Assembly: GCA_032164295.1 (NCBI GenBank)
Contig: JAJHTX010000013.1
Coordinates: 496,001-560,000 of the forward strand
Direction: 5' to 3'
Length of the DNA: 64,000 bases
Origin: Inonotus obliquus
Lineage: Eukaryota > Basidiomycota > Agaricomycetes > Hymenochaetales > Hymenochaetaceae
The notes under the pieces are model-generated. The model saw only the letters and a list, made by a program, of their open reading frames with translations, was not told the DNA's origin and did no database searches. Position 1 is the first letter of the stretch. Every line of letters begins with the position of its first letter. Shown piece after piece: positions 53,179 to 63,850 of the stretch. The translations under genes were made by a program, and so were the position numbers.

Positions 53179-54037
53179 GATTTCCAGAAGCGGATCAGCA
53201 TGTCTAAAGAACAGTCAGACATCCGCTGTTTCTTTGAAAAACAAATGTAATTATTAATTTTGTAACCTATGTATATGCAAAAAAACGAATCGCGTTTGAC
53301 AAACGAATTTATTCGTAATATAAGAATGGCTTGTCGCCTCCACATATCCGCGTGCTGAGACGGGTCTGAACACATACAAGCACAGCTTGAACCGAAGTTA
53401 TAATATAAAATTTGGGGAAAAATAAAGAAAAACCCTTTAAGCATTCGGCCGTGATCTCGCAGAACAAAAAACCCCCCCGAATCTGTAAAAAGGGAGGAAA
53501 ACCCGCAAGGACGACCGTTAGAAAAACCAGTCTCGGGTTCTAGGAACGCCGGGTGTAGTGCCCAGAAATCCCTATCCGCCGATTAAAACCGCGCCCAAAG
53601 GAATCTGCACCGCCCCTACTTTGATCCCTGCCTCCTCACTTCCTCGCTATCTCCCCGCTGCTAAAACCCGTACGTCACGTTGGAGGGAGCAGCCGCATCC
53701 GGCGGCATCCGGCCTGGTTACCGGCGTGATGTCCTGGGTCGCTACATCCGGTAGCATCCGGCCTGGTTACCGGTGTGAAACCTGCGTCTAACGTACGGAC
53801 CTTCTTCGGGCGAAACCACGGCTTCAGGAGATACTCGGGTCTGCGCTTTGAAGCTTCCTGCACCAACAGGTACTCATTCAGTTATGGGGACATGCCAGGG
53901 TACCACCCCCCGCCCCACCACCCTAACAAGAAAGGCCGTGCAATCGTAATTTCGGAGTGCCGCAAATTCCAGGCTATAAATTAGCTCCGGACCGGTTGGA
54001 AGAGATGAAAATCACGTGATATTCCTGTTAAGAATTA
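53179..54037. other. Non-coding 3' part of the pogo element
   Basis: After the transposase stop there is AT-rich DNA with A- and C-runs near 53465. A GC-rich stretch follows with a tandem repeat (53696-53778), then C-rich sequence to the terminal repeats. No gene. An insertion or captured fragment is possible because base composition changes abruptly near 53540. Confidence 0.5.
53696..53778. repeat. GC-rich tandem repeat, period 49 bp
   Basis: The 34-base stretch CATCCGG(C/T)(G/A)GCATCC..., ending in TTACCGG(C/T)GTGA, occurs at 53696-53729 and again at 53745-53778 with three differences. Confidence 0.75.
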
Positions 54038-54225
54038 TTTCCAAGTAAGAATTAGTTTCTACGTCCACCGACCCTAATTCTTACTTGGAGGTTCGACTGT
54101 ACTACGGTTTCCTACTTAAGGTTGATCACAGTACAGTCAACCATAATGAACCAGATGTGCCAGAAGAGTGTAGTTTATTCTACAATCACATAGCCAAATG
54201 ATCATAGAAAATATATTGATAACAT

Positions 54226-56787
54226 CTACATGACATAGTCCGCAAAAGTTTGAATTTTCAAAGCAATTCTGGGTGGAAACCTGTACTTTGTCAGGCGGTC
54301 CCCGAATGTATTGACAATCAATGCTATGCCAATCCGTAAAGCTGAGAAAAGATCAAATAACCGACAAGTCTTTTTACGGGGAAAACGCACCTTCGGATAA
54401 CTCCTCGACCCATTGGGTAGCCCTGGCTGCCTCTTCTCGAAGAACGAACACTTCGCTCTGTGCAACCTTTGATATCATCAGAGGAGTTCTCGTCAGCACA
54501 CCGGTTAGAAAATTTACCTCTGCACTTGATTTCTTTTCAGCAACGAACTTAGAAATCTCTATCTGGTGCTCCTCCGTGGCCAAGAGGAAGGACACCATCG
54601 CCTCGAGAATACACGGTATGTCCCTTTGAACGTAACCAAGCACGTCTTCTCGTAAGGAATTTGCCACCATTTTGCTGAGAACTAGCAACACAACGTTCCA
54701 GTTATGTAGACGCTCGAGACTGGTTCCACACACCTTTAACAATCATCACATCTAGCTCTTTATTGGGCAGAGCCTTTCGTGCCGCTCTGTCTTTCCTTTC
54801 CCTCGTCCACCAGGTACCGATATCATAAACCTGTAACCATATGGGAATGGTGTCCGAGATAGTTTTGACAGCATCTCTCGCGACACTCGAGGGGTCAAGG
54901 GATCGGATAGTGACCTGAGTGGCTTGTATCTGGGAGCTAAATGTACCCTCCAGCAACCTACACAGCCCAGTAGAGTCACCAGTCGACTTGGCTAGAGCCC
55001 CCGCGAAAGGACTGTCCGAAGCGAGAGTCTCCGCTATCCGATCAATGGGGGTGGGTTGTGGGGCCTTGTAGACTTGTGTACGGATCACAGAAGATTGTGA
55101 TGCAGGTGTCAGTGGCTTTGCTGCAGGTGCTTCTGGAACTGAAAGAAAGTCTTTGATAAATCGTTCAAGGGAGTCGAGTGAACTAACCTTGAGGAGGTGG
55201 AGCCGGCGGGTTACCACGTCGTAGGAATAGTTGGTAATCGGAACCCAGAAGCAGGAGACTGCGCCGGATCAACATTGACCACAAGGTAGGGGTGTACTTT
55301 GTGTCGTTGTAGATTACAGCCCGCCCGGAAGCTGCCTGGTCCGCATCGGAAGCAACCGAGGATAGGTCATGGAATGCTTGTAGCTGTCAAAGAAAGCAAT
55401 AAAGTCATTGAACGAATGTCATTCGGGAGCACATAATCAACAGACCTGGAAGTAAGTGTTGGGACTGTTGATCCCTGAGACGAGAATGAGTGCAGAATCT
55501 TTGCTCCCGTCAGTTGCCTCAACGGGCTGATAAACGAGTCAGAACAGACCAGTAATTGAATACTTCACTACTTACGACAGAGAAGACGTCATCGAATATT
55601 ATAGAAGGGACATCCCATAGTATGTGACTCGACAATGCAAGGAAAAATGCGCGGAATACCAAACCGAAGTTCATCCATAACAAGGAAATCGTGTAGGTCG
55701 GGCGAAGAAAGTGGGCTACAAACGGGCTGCGGACAGATGTGGTCTACAAATTAGCTAGAACTTCAGTAGTCAAGAGATAGCACAAACCGTAGTAAATTGT
55801 GAATGATCGGAAAGCGGTACAGAATGGGTAGTGCGATAGTCCGGAAGATGCCAAACAACAATAATGTGATGACAGTCGATGTAGCGGAAAGGGTAAGCAC
55901 GGAGATCAGAGAGGACCTCAACAAGGGAAACGTCTGGATAAGGACCTGTTTAAGAGTCAGCCAACAACCAGAGTAGTCAATTCACCCTTAAAAAAGCTTA
56001 CATCTACTTCACTGGTCCAGCGAATAGAGAACCGACTCCTGAGAACATCGCGGAGCCAATAGAGTAAAGCACAGGTCGTCTGAGCTAGGACAAGGAAGCA
56101 AAATCGACCATTAAGATGATAGGGATGTTTTCTAGAACCAGTGTTAGTTTCACCACTAAATGTAAAAGAGGTAAATTACCTTGACCCTGCCCAAAGGCCA
56201 AGTTTAGGGTCATTATTGCCACTTCTCTCAAATGTTTGTGCCACGAAAGAGTGGAAGAAAGCCAAACACGCAGAGGAAATGAGCATGCTGGCCAGGGAGA
56301 TTTGGTAATGGCGCTCCGTGGCATGTTGAAGTAGCGACTGACGGGGAGACACTGATGGGGCGTACGTTGCTGGTAGCATCAATTGACGACCAAGAATAAG
56401 ACAATTAGTCATGACTCGAGTATAAAAGACCGCACCTTGGAGAAACACTTTCCGCATAACCGCGATTGGCGCACAAGCCAATGACCAAAACAAAAGAGCA
56501 GAAAGCAACGTCAATGGCGAGAGCCAGTTAATTATCCCGCCGAAAACACCCAAAACTTTCAGTCCGCCTAGCTGCCATGAAGTCCAGATTGCAGCCAAGA
56601 ACCAAGAAGCTGCGGCGGAGGTGGACAGCACGTTAGAAACAAATCTACGAGCAAGGATGGTCTTGACGAGTGGTTCGTAAACCACCTCTGCTGACGGAAT
56701 ATTCGGGGCGGCTCGTTTCGAGAGTGAAGAAGGCAGCGCAGTTGCTGGCTCATTCGCATTTTTAGACGTTGGTGCGTTGTTATTCAT
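54226..56787 (-). CDS. NDC1: Nucleoporin NDC1, nuclear pore membrane ring / spindle pole body insertion
   Basis: Integral membrane nucleoporin that anchors the pore in the nuclear envelope and helps insert spindle pole bodies. Nine exons: 56787-56180, 56131-56002, 55945-55784, 55743-55576, 55526-55446, 55383-55188, 55150-54734, 54681-54391, 54341-54226, all GT-AG, giving 722 residues in a continuous frame. The N-terminal half holds about six membrane segments (for example SWFLAAIWTSWQLGGL and LISVLTLSATSTVITLLLFG). The C-terminal half is soluble. Family landmarks are ALSSHILWDVPSIIFDDVFS, the HDLSSVASDAD block, LIRRSLLLLGSDYQLFLRRG, GYVQRDIPCILEAM and the end FGDRLTKYRFPPRIALKIQT. It shares a 128-bp divergent promoter with PEX19. 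It is intact and contrasts with the decayed elements 130 bases away. Confidence 0.9.
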
Positions 56788-56915
56788 GATGGCGGCTGCA
56801 GTCGTGGTGGAACGCGGCGAAGGAAATGCTGGAGGAGGTCGTTGTCACGCGTGGCTCGAAGTGGACAAACAACGCGTCAACAATATTATCAACGTGATTT
56901 CCACCCTCTACAATC
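56788..56915. promoter_or_regulatory. Bidirectional promoter NDC1/PEX19
   Basis: Only 128 bases separate the two start codons. No clear TATA box. The interval must hold both 5' leaders and core promoters, so transcription probably starts within or near the coding starts and is co-regulated. Confidence 0.6.
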
Positions 56916-58084
56916 ATGTCGAACAAAGCAGCATTGCAAGAGGAGGACATCGATGATTTAGATGGTAAGTTCTATTATCGTACATCCCACTATCTGAGAT
57001 TTCATGCAGGACAGATATTGTCGACCAGTTCGACTCCAAACCTCCCAAAGACGCTCAACCCTCCACGTCTGCTTCCAATGTTCTTGCTCAGTCAATACCT
57101 CCCTCAAAAGATAGACCAGAGTCTAGTCAATCGGCCACTGCGTCAAGCCCCGATGCTTCCTCCAGTCAGCTTCCCGACGACCTCGCACGGCAGCTTGCAG
57201 AAGGAATGGAGTCACTCATGCGCGAACTAGCAGAAGAGGGCCATGTTCCCGTCACGGAGGAGGACAGGAAACGCCAGGAAGAATTTGAGAAAATGCTGAT
57301 GGATAGTATGAATAATACAGATATGGGAGACCTATTAGAACGTGAATCGAGAGACAAAGCCAGCGAAGTCAGACAGGCTTCGACGAAAAAAGCTGCGGAC
57401 GACTTCCAAACCAACATCTTGCAAGCAATGGAGAAGCTCAAAGACAGTCATTCTAAATCACAAGTTCGCCCTCCCATTCCCTTCGAGCTGCAGGGATTGA
57501 CTGACAGTCGGTTCAGCCGAATCCAGATTCCGGCTCGGATGACCCCCTAGAAGATATTCTCAATAGACTAGGCGCAGGGCTGGACGAATCGGGCGAAGAT
57601 AACGGAGACCTTCAAGACGTGCTTGAAACTATGATGCAGCAGCTAATGAGTAAGGAGGTCTTGTACGAGCCTCTGAAAGAGCTTCACGAAAAGGTATGCT
57701 TCAGATGCGTAACTCACGGCAGGCATATCTTGATTTGAACTCGCGTTTAGTTTCCTGGCTATCTGTCCGAAAATGAGCAAAAACTGTCTGCTGAAGACAA
57801 GGAGAGGTTCGAGCGCCAACGAACACGCGTGGCGGCTATTGTGAGGATATTTGAAGACCCATCGTATAAGGATGATGATCAGGAGAAGGGTGCTCAAGTC
57901 GTCACACTCATGAACGAGGTGAGCCGAGGTTGTTCAGTCATCCTAATTTGCCGGGATCCTAATTTCATGCCAGATGCAGTCATTTGGTTCACCGCCTTCT
58001 GAAATCATGGGCCCGTTACCGCCTGGGCTCGATCTCGGATCCGATGGCGCTCCTAAGCTCCCAGAAGGCTGTAGCATAATGTAA
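56916..58084 (+). CDS. PEX19: Peroxin-19, receptor for peroxisomal membrane proteins
   Basis: Cytosolic chaperone and import receptor that carries membrane proteins to PEX3 on the peroxisome. Five exons: 56916-56964, 57015-57463, 57517-57693, 57751-57918, 57974-58084; 317 residues. The N-terminus has an acidic IDDLDDIVDQFDSK segment typical of the PEX3-binding helix. The middle carries ARQLAEGMESLMRELAEEG and GDLQDVLETMMQQLMSKEVL, and the folded C-terminal domain includes EPLKELHEK, IVRIFEDPSY and FGSPPSEIMGPLPPGLDLG. It ends CSIM, a CaaX farnesylation box as in other PEX19 proteins. The second intron starts GTTCGC, a weak donor; a 9-base-shorter variant ending at GACAG keeps frame too. Its neighbour on the 3' side encodes another peroxisomal protein. 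Confidence 0.92.
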
Positions 58085-58270
58085 CACTGGATTTGTCCTA
58101 CTTTACGGCCACTCTACTCGAATCAAACTGTACGACTGCAATGATCTCCGCGGTCTTTTAATCTGGCACGAGACCTTTCTATTCGTCACCAATACTAAGG
58201 ACACAATTGAAACCAATCCTCAGGATTCTATTTCTACGTCATCTAAGCCGGCCCCATACTTGAGTTATCC

Positions 58271-59143
58271 TTACAGCTTAGCAAGAACTTCATCTGCTCC
58301 AGACACTGTCACTCCGGGCGCAGGTTCAACCTAAGGATGTCACGGATTAGTCTGTCTATACTCCGTTGCCATTGCAGATACTCACCCCAATGTACTCGAT
58401 CTTCAAATCATTGAGTATCAATGCGTACCGAGCTGTACGTGTTCCAAAACCGCGCGCCGAGAGGTCAACAGAGAGACCGAGTGATTTGGACCATTGCGCA
58501 TCTGCATATCCGAACGTTCATGAGCGTGCTACAAGAAGTTTGTCTGACAAGACGCCTACCTATATCCGACAAACACAGGATCTATTCGCCGCACAGTCAG
58601 CTCTGAAGCGCCACACTGTGCTTGTACGTTGCTTGCCTTGTCTTGCGCTCCCTCAACGCGACCCCAACCGCTCATCACAAAGGGGTCGTTGGCGGCCACA
58701 ACACCAATAACATCAACACCCTTAGCTTTGAACTCGTCATACTTCTTCACGTAACCTGGAAAATGAGACACATGGCAAGTGGGCTAGATGACAATGTTCG
58801 CATATCGTGAATGAAATAGTATATGCATATGAAATCGAATACTCACAGTGAAGGCTCCAGGAACGGAGAACAGTACGACCTTCTTGCCCTTCCACTCATC
58901 GGTCTTCAGTTGCACGGCTATGGGGATATTTAACCAAACCACATCCAGATATTATGTCCTGAAACTTCCTTACGAATACCGCACGCGAGCTAGAAATTTA
59001 TGCATCAATGTCAGTCAAGAGGCTTGATCAAGATAAGCACTCAGTTTGATTCTTACACCATCCGCGAGCTCTGCTGTATAAGGAACGTATTGGAATACGC
59101 CCTCTGGGATCTGGTCACCGACTTTCACTGTTGCCTCGGACAT
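58271..59143 (-). CDS. Peroxisomal peroxiredoxin (PMP20/AHP1-type, Prx5 family)
   Basis: Thiol peroxidase that reduces hydrogen and alkyl peroxides. About 170 residues from seven exons. It starts MSEATVKVGDQIPEGVFQYV. The peroxidatic Cys is in GAFTPTCHVSHFPGYV (near residue 61), and an intron falls inside that motif between T and P. Then KGVDVIGVVAANDPFVMSGW, the block ILCLSDIDAQWSKSLGL and RTARYALILNDLKIEYI. The C-terminus is EVLAKL; AKL is a canonical PTS1 signal, placing it in the peroxisome. One intron (58636-58582) begins GC instead of GT (CAAG-gcaagc). Convergent with PEX19, 186 bases between stops. No resolving Cys equivalent was sought, but fungal PMP20 often uses glutathione or thioredoxin. 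Confidence 0.88.
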
Positions 59144-59340
59144 GATATGGAACCAGAGTCAGTCTGCAGAGATATCAGCTCCTGTTGGAGATGGGAGGAC
59201 GCTGAAGACCGTGGCAACTATGTAGTACTTATATGCATCCCTTCCCATTTTGGACGTCGATCTCTTACGTAGCTCGGATATTCTGTTTATTCGTTCGGAA
59301 TTCGGAATCAAGGGCAAGGGATATAAGTTCTAGATGTGCT

Positions 59341-60745
59341 CTATTTTCCCAAGGATTTCAATATCTGTCCCTGCGTTATGGATAGTAAAGCGTAGAGTAA
59401 TTCGATACGCTAGTACCCATAAGTGCTTGTACAATGAAAAGTAGAGGCTGCTCGACTCACAGGTGTATCAACTCCCAGCTCTCTCCCCTTTCGCAAGACT
59501 TCCCCCACTATCACCTCAATCTCCATCGGTCTTCCATTTTCGCAATCTAGAAGCATACTGGCCTTATGCTTGGAATCCGGACTGCGATGAAAGTTCCCAG
59601 TAGATTGGATCGTGTCCTCAACAATGGAAGAGGGAACCGCATCCTCATCAAAGCCCATAGCTCGCCCGACTGCCAGGTTCTCCTGCATAATTGCCCGGAC
59701 AACTGGGACGACAGTAGCCTCTACGGTGGGCTCCTGGAAAATTGCCCTCAAGGGATATCGACTCAACGTAGCAACAGTTGCGAAACCAAGGTTCCTGTCA
59801 TGCATCTCAGAGACGACGGTGAGTTTATGCGGGTACATAAGAGCTTACCAGACGTTCTTCCTGAACCGATGGCGCTGAATCTCGGGGACGAGAGTGACTT
59901 CGCTTCCGCCACTAGTGAGCATCCCCCCGAAGTCGTTCAAGATGTCGATCTCTTCCTGAGTCTGAGACTCATCGGTGAAATTCCCGCGCTTGTGCAGACC
60001 AACGACAAGTTTATCCTATCAGACAAGTTTCTGGTGTGAAGCCGATGCTAAATGCGCGTGCGCCATCATGGTACTTACGAGGATGTTATGCTGGGTGACG
60101 TTATCACTCAGAAGATTTGTCCCTACGTGCAATGTAGCACTGAGGATACGAGGCGTCCCTGCCCCGGGTACCTTCGAAGCGGCTTCGTACAAGTCATTCT
60201 CAATGCCCAGTCCATTTTGGAAGAGAACATAGACGGGTTGAGGTTGTTTGTACGTCGGTGCAAGAAGTGGTGCCAAGATGGAACTGGTAGGTGTTAGCTC
60301 GGGAATGACCTTTGTGGCCACAACCACGTATGAATACGGTCGATCGAGCGCTTCCTGGATCGATGGGTATACTAAAGCCAACAGCCATTAGACAGTATGT
60401 CATTGTTACCGAAAGATCGATATACATACAGCGGTGTGGTCGCCAGCCTGGGATATCACCATATTTATCAGACATTATATGCATTCCATCACCTGCCGCC
60501 GAAAACGATAAGCATCAGAGAGTCGACAGTGCGCGAAACGCACTGACGCCGTACAGCTTCATAATTACTCCTAGCGATGGCGGTGACGCGGGCTCTGCCA
60601 CTTCGTTCGAGAACGTAGGCGTCTTTTGGATTCAGCATCAGCAGGAATCTCATTGACCATGATCTGTAACGGAATAATCACATATAACACCAATCGCGCC
60701 AAATCCGACAAGCAAGATATCCTTAGTTCTAGTGTTTGTAGGCAT
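59341..60745 (-). CDS. ApbA/PanE-family ketopantoate-reductase-like oxidoreductase
   Basis: NADPH-dependent reductase family whose classical member makes pantoate for coenzyme A. It starts MPTNTRTKDILLVGFGA with the Rossmann glycine motif directly at the first intron. The remaining exons give YVLERSGRARVTAIARSNYE, DGMHIMSDKYGDIPGWRPHR, SYVVVATKVIPELTP (putative catalytic Lys), VLFQNGLGIENDLYEA, TQEEIDILNDFGGML, then GFATVATLSRYPLRAIFQEP and the C-terminal ENGRPMEIEVIVGEVLRKGR. The last exon is RIELLYALLSITQGQILK. Six introns were placed, including donors GTGTTA and GTCAGT. With the first donor as placed, the motif reads GFGAID, so the last Gly of GxGxxG is in doubt and the boundary should be checked. 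In fungi this family has several paralogues with uncertain substrates. Confidence 0.8.
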
Positions 60746-61374
60746 GGTCGATTGTGGCTTTGTTCGCCAATGCAATCGCTTGAGCAAACCGTTACGAGTT
60801 TGAGTTCGGGCGATAAGAAAAAGCATTCTGTGTCGATCGTTCTACTTACTCAACCCAGCCATTACTAAATCAGCGTACCAATATAATTCACTTCATGTAC
60901 TGTGGTACCACCGGGAAACATATATGTACAAGGGACCAATGACCCAGCCAATGGCCATGGATTGACGGATACAAATGGTGTTGTTTCTTTTCCTGTAAAG
61001 TGAGATCTACGGTGATGTCGAGCAAAATAGTGCAGTTCGCGTAGAAATCGTAACAGGTGACCACACGGATTGGAAGAGGAGCAACCGGTCGACGCGTGAG
61101 CTGGTTGGATTCCCGAAGCAACGGACGATAGGTTATATTTCTTGCCTCAAGTGAGAGGTTTGGCATCAAAGAAGCAGTTGGAATCCGTTTTCATGCTTAC
61201 AGCCGAACGTCGTAATACCACGCCGGACGTAGCACACAGCAGTCGCTATGGCGGGGCAAGTAAAGTCAAACGTCTACTGATATTGCTGATCCGTCCTTAT
61301 TTGATGAGGAGGTATTGATGAAAGCAAAACGGATTTTGACAGAGAAGTAGAAAGCTGGATCGTAACGACGAGCT
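60746..61374. other. Intergenic, promoter side of the reductase and 3' side of NDUFA2
   Basis: No gene seen. The antisense ORF at 60888-61169 has no family features. The interval probably holds the reductase promoter, since that gene starts at 60745 on the minus strand. Confidence 0.6.
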
Positions 61375-61762
61375 CTACGGTATAAGGAGTTGAGTTACTC
61401 TCTTCTCGACCTCCTTGGCAGATAGGTTATCCAACTCGACATGTTTCTCCACACCATACTCTGCCGCCATCAGTGAGGCCAAAGTAGCATAGTAATAGAG
61501 AGAGAAAAACATACCGAAACGTGCAAAAGCTCGTGCCGGGGTGCCGCTTGCCTCGCGAATGAGAACCGGGAGGTGCGGGTTCTGCTGCTTCAACGATGGG
61601 TACGTTGCATGGATGAATTGCCTGAAGAGCAACGTTGTTTAGTTGCCTCCGGCATTTGTATACAGTTACACACCTTATACCGGCAGATGCGGGACTAGAT
61701 TGGCAGCACAAGAGACGTATCTCTCTAATGGATGGCGAGAGAGCCTTTGCCAGGGAGGCCAT
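61375..61762 (-). CDS. NDUFA2: NADH:ubiquinone oxidoreductase B8 subunit (complex I)
   Basis: Small accessory subunit of respiratory complex I on the matrix arm, thioredoxin-like L51/S25/CI-B8 fold. Three exons give about 93 residues: MASLAKALSPSIREIRLLCC, QSSPASAGIR, QFIHATYPSLKQQNP, LPVLIREASGTPARAFARFE, YGVEKHVELDNLSAKEVEKR and end LLIP. The introns split AG|G in GIR-Q and G|AG in RF-E. The paired Cys (CC) after LL and the IREASG-P-ARVFARFE block are family landmarks. Length matches the usual 90-100. No presequence, as normal for this subunit. Divergent from RAX1. Confidence 0.92.
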
Positions 61763-61994
61763 TGGTGCTGAGAACGATGCGAGTCTGGATCTGGGATGTT
61801 CGTGGTCGTCGTGTTGAGTGTTGGTGACGGTTGAACAGGCACAGGCTCGTGAGAAAAAGATTCTATTTCTGAATTTCCGTAATTCTGGTCTGGAACAGCA
61901 CAGTGATGCTTCGCCCACGCAGGTTACCTCCTTCCTTCCTTCCTCCGTCCCTCTTTCTCACAACGCTCGTCATTCAGGTCTGTCGGCCAGCGCC
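61763..61994. promoter_or_regulatory. Divergent promoter NDUFA2/RAX1
   Basis: 232 bases between start codons. Toward RAX1 there is a pyrimidine-rich tract (CCTCCTTCCTTCCTTCCTCC at about 61926), a common fungal promoter/leader feature. No TATA box was seen. Confidence 0.5.
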
Positions 61995-63420
61995 ATGGAA
62001 GGCGAGAATAGCGGCGCCGACAACGATGCTTATGATGATGGACGGCAGAATCGGCTCCCGACTTTCCAGGAGGTGCTCTCCAGGAAAACCAGGCCGCCTG
62101 TAGACTTGTTCATGTTTTAGTGCGTATACGTTTCCTTTGCCAAATGACGGGCAATCGCCCATCCACTCATACAGGCTTTGGCTGTCATATTATACGTCTA
62201 ACCATTCCTGTTCTGTTTGCTTGTAGTTTATTCTTGCAACGCGAGGGTTCCGAGGATATCCTCGATTTCTGGCTCGATGTACAGCAGCATGAGAATCTGT
62301 GCCGCGCCTACTTCAAGGATGTCCGCAAGTCTGGTCGTACTGTTAAAGAAGATTGGCCGCAGTTTTGGGATTATGCTCGTCGTCGTGGATCAATCTACGG
62401 TACTGTCGTCGGAGCTTATAGTGGCAACTCGCACAGTGGCGACGCGAACACCAAGCGTAGCACAGTCAGCACCGCCGGTGATGTACCATCCGAACGCGAC
62501 GGATTCGGCCAGAATGACGAGAAGCAGCGACTTGCTGAAAGGAGTACGAGCCCTCGCTCACCGACTCCAGGTCTAAATGAGAAGGAGCATCGAGCGATAT
62601 CTCCGAATGATGGTCAGGACCCTCGTTCATCCACGCCATTCTCCCTCAGCGGAAGAGCGTCGGCGCTGCACAAACGTGTCAGTAGAGCACCGACAATCAT
62701 CCCTCGATCTGCCGCCATCACTCGTATGGATCTCGTAGCATCCGCAGAGCGGATCTACTTCAGATACCTGTCTCCACCAGCTCACCCGTCCGTGACTGCC
62801 GACGCTTCCCAGAACCATGAAATATACCTCCCGCCAACTTTGAGAATTCATTCGTTCATTCTTTCATCTAATCGAGAGCCAAGGACACAGGAAGAGCTCA
62901 ATGCGCTTGCGCAGATTCCTGACATGTTCCATGCACAAAAGGAGTACTGCTTCCGTGCGATGGAGCAAGACGCTTATCCGCGGTTCCTGCGGGCCAAGGC
63001 ATTCGGAAACTTGACACCAGTAAGCGCGCTCGTGCGCCTTGTTCTGGGTTTGGTTATCCTGTGGATCGGCCTTGCTGTCGGCTTCTCTCTTATTTTCTTG
63101 GACGTCAGACCCAAGTCCAAACGCTTCTTCGTAAGTCATTGCCAACCTTCGTCGCTGTTCTCGTTATCTCACAATCTTCGCAGCTATTTATACCATTCAC
63201 GCTCGCTATTCTTTTCCTTATAAGCCATCAATATGAACTCGATCCCATTTTAGTCTTCTTGGGCCAGTCTGAAACGACGCCATTCCGTACCTTACGCATT
63301 CGCGAGCCGTATGTCAAGAAACTGCTCCTTGGACGTGCAATATGGGTCTCCATCTTAGTCGCGGGATGTGTTGCGGGTTTGACACTCCTATTCTGGGCGG
63401 TACCTGGCCATCGGCTGTAG
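61995..63420 (+). CDS. RAX1: RGS-domain membrane protein, RAX1-like
   Basis: Regulator-of-G-protein-signalling domain followed by membrane segments, the arrangement of yeast Rax1, which marks bud sites and cell poles. Exons 61995-62119, 62227-63130, 63184-63420; 421 residues. The RGS part begins RLPTFQEVLSRKTRPPVDLF and continues FLQREGSEDILDFWLDVQQH. A low-complexity Ser/Pro/Arg insert follows (roughly residues 105-200), then the second RGS half (AERIYFRYLSPP; FHAQKEYCFRAMEQDAYPRF). Three hydrophobic segments: LVRLVLGLVILWIGLAVGFS, LFIPFTLAILFLIS and AIWVSILVAGCVAGLTLLF. The first intron lies at Y-L in the RGS start and the second before the second membrane segment. An insertion splitting the RGS fold is usual for the RAX1 group. 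Confidence 0.88.
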
Positions 63421-63850
63421 GCCGGGGTACTTTGCTGGTTTCGAGCTTTCTTCATTCTCGGCGTTCTTAATCTGCTTTCTTATAAATGCTTTATTCGTCA
63501 GATTTTAAGCGTAGCTCACACATACCCATTCTTCATTTACTTTGAGACTGTTGTTCTTGCAATGAATTAATATCAACATTTTGTATTCTTCGTGACGCAT
63601 AGGCATTACTTTGTGGCTCATTCCTCCCGCCTGCAGTTGCCTTGTCATGTCCATCTCAAACAAGAAGTGATTAGCTCATCGAGCATTATGGTATTTAGTA
63701 GACGGACTACCGTACAGTGGCATCGCCAGCAAAAGAAGGGTCTTTAGTTTATTGCTCATCCAAAAGTCTGAGAAGCAGAAATTTAGGGTAGGAAAAGCAC
63801 GCCAGTGGAGGTACCAGCCCGAAGGGATAATGAAATAAAGGCTAAAGGTA
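63421..63850. other. 3' flank of RAX1 and of the next minus-strand gene
   Basis: No gene seen. The two genes converge on this interval, so it contains both 3' UTRs. It contains several AT-rich stretches suitable for polyadenylation. Confidence 0.6.

Larger units (their letters stand above)
51038..54099 (+). mobile_element. Pogo-like (Tc1/mariner superfamily) DNA transposon
   Basis: 3062 bp bounded by inverted ends CAGTCGAACCTTCAAGTAAG and CTTACTTGGAGGTTCGACTG, with TA on each side (51036-51037, 54100-54101). Inside the ends, the motif AAGTAAGAATT is repeated several times (51053-51150 and 54040-54085), probably transposase binding sites. It encodes a CENP-B/pogo-type transposase and has a 900-bp non-coding 3' part. 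Confidence 0.93.

Noticed and set aside
53558..53984. Possible small gene in the GC-rich part of the pogo element
   Set aside because: The frame is driven by a tandem repeat and Pro-rich low complexity; no motif and no splice or promoter support.
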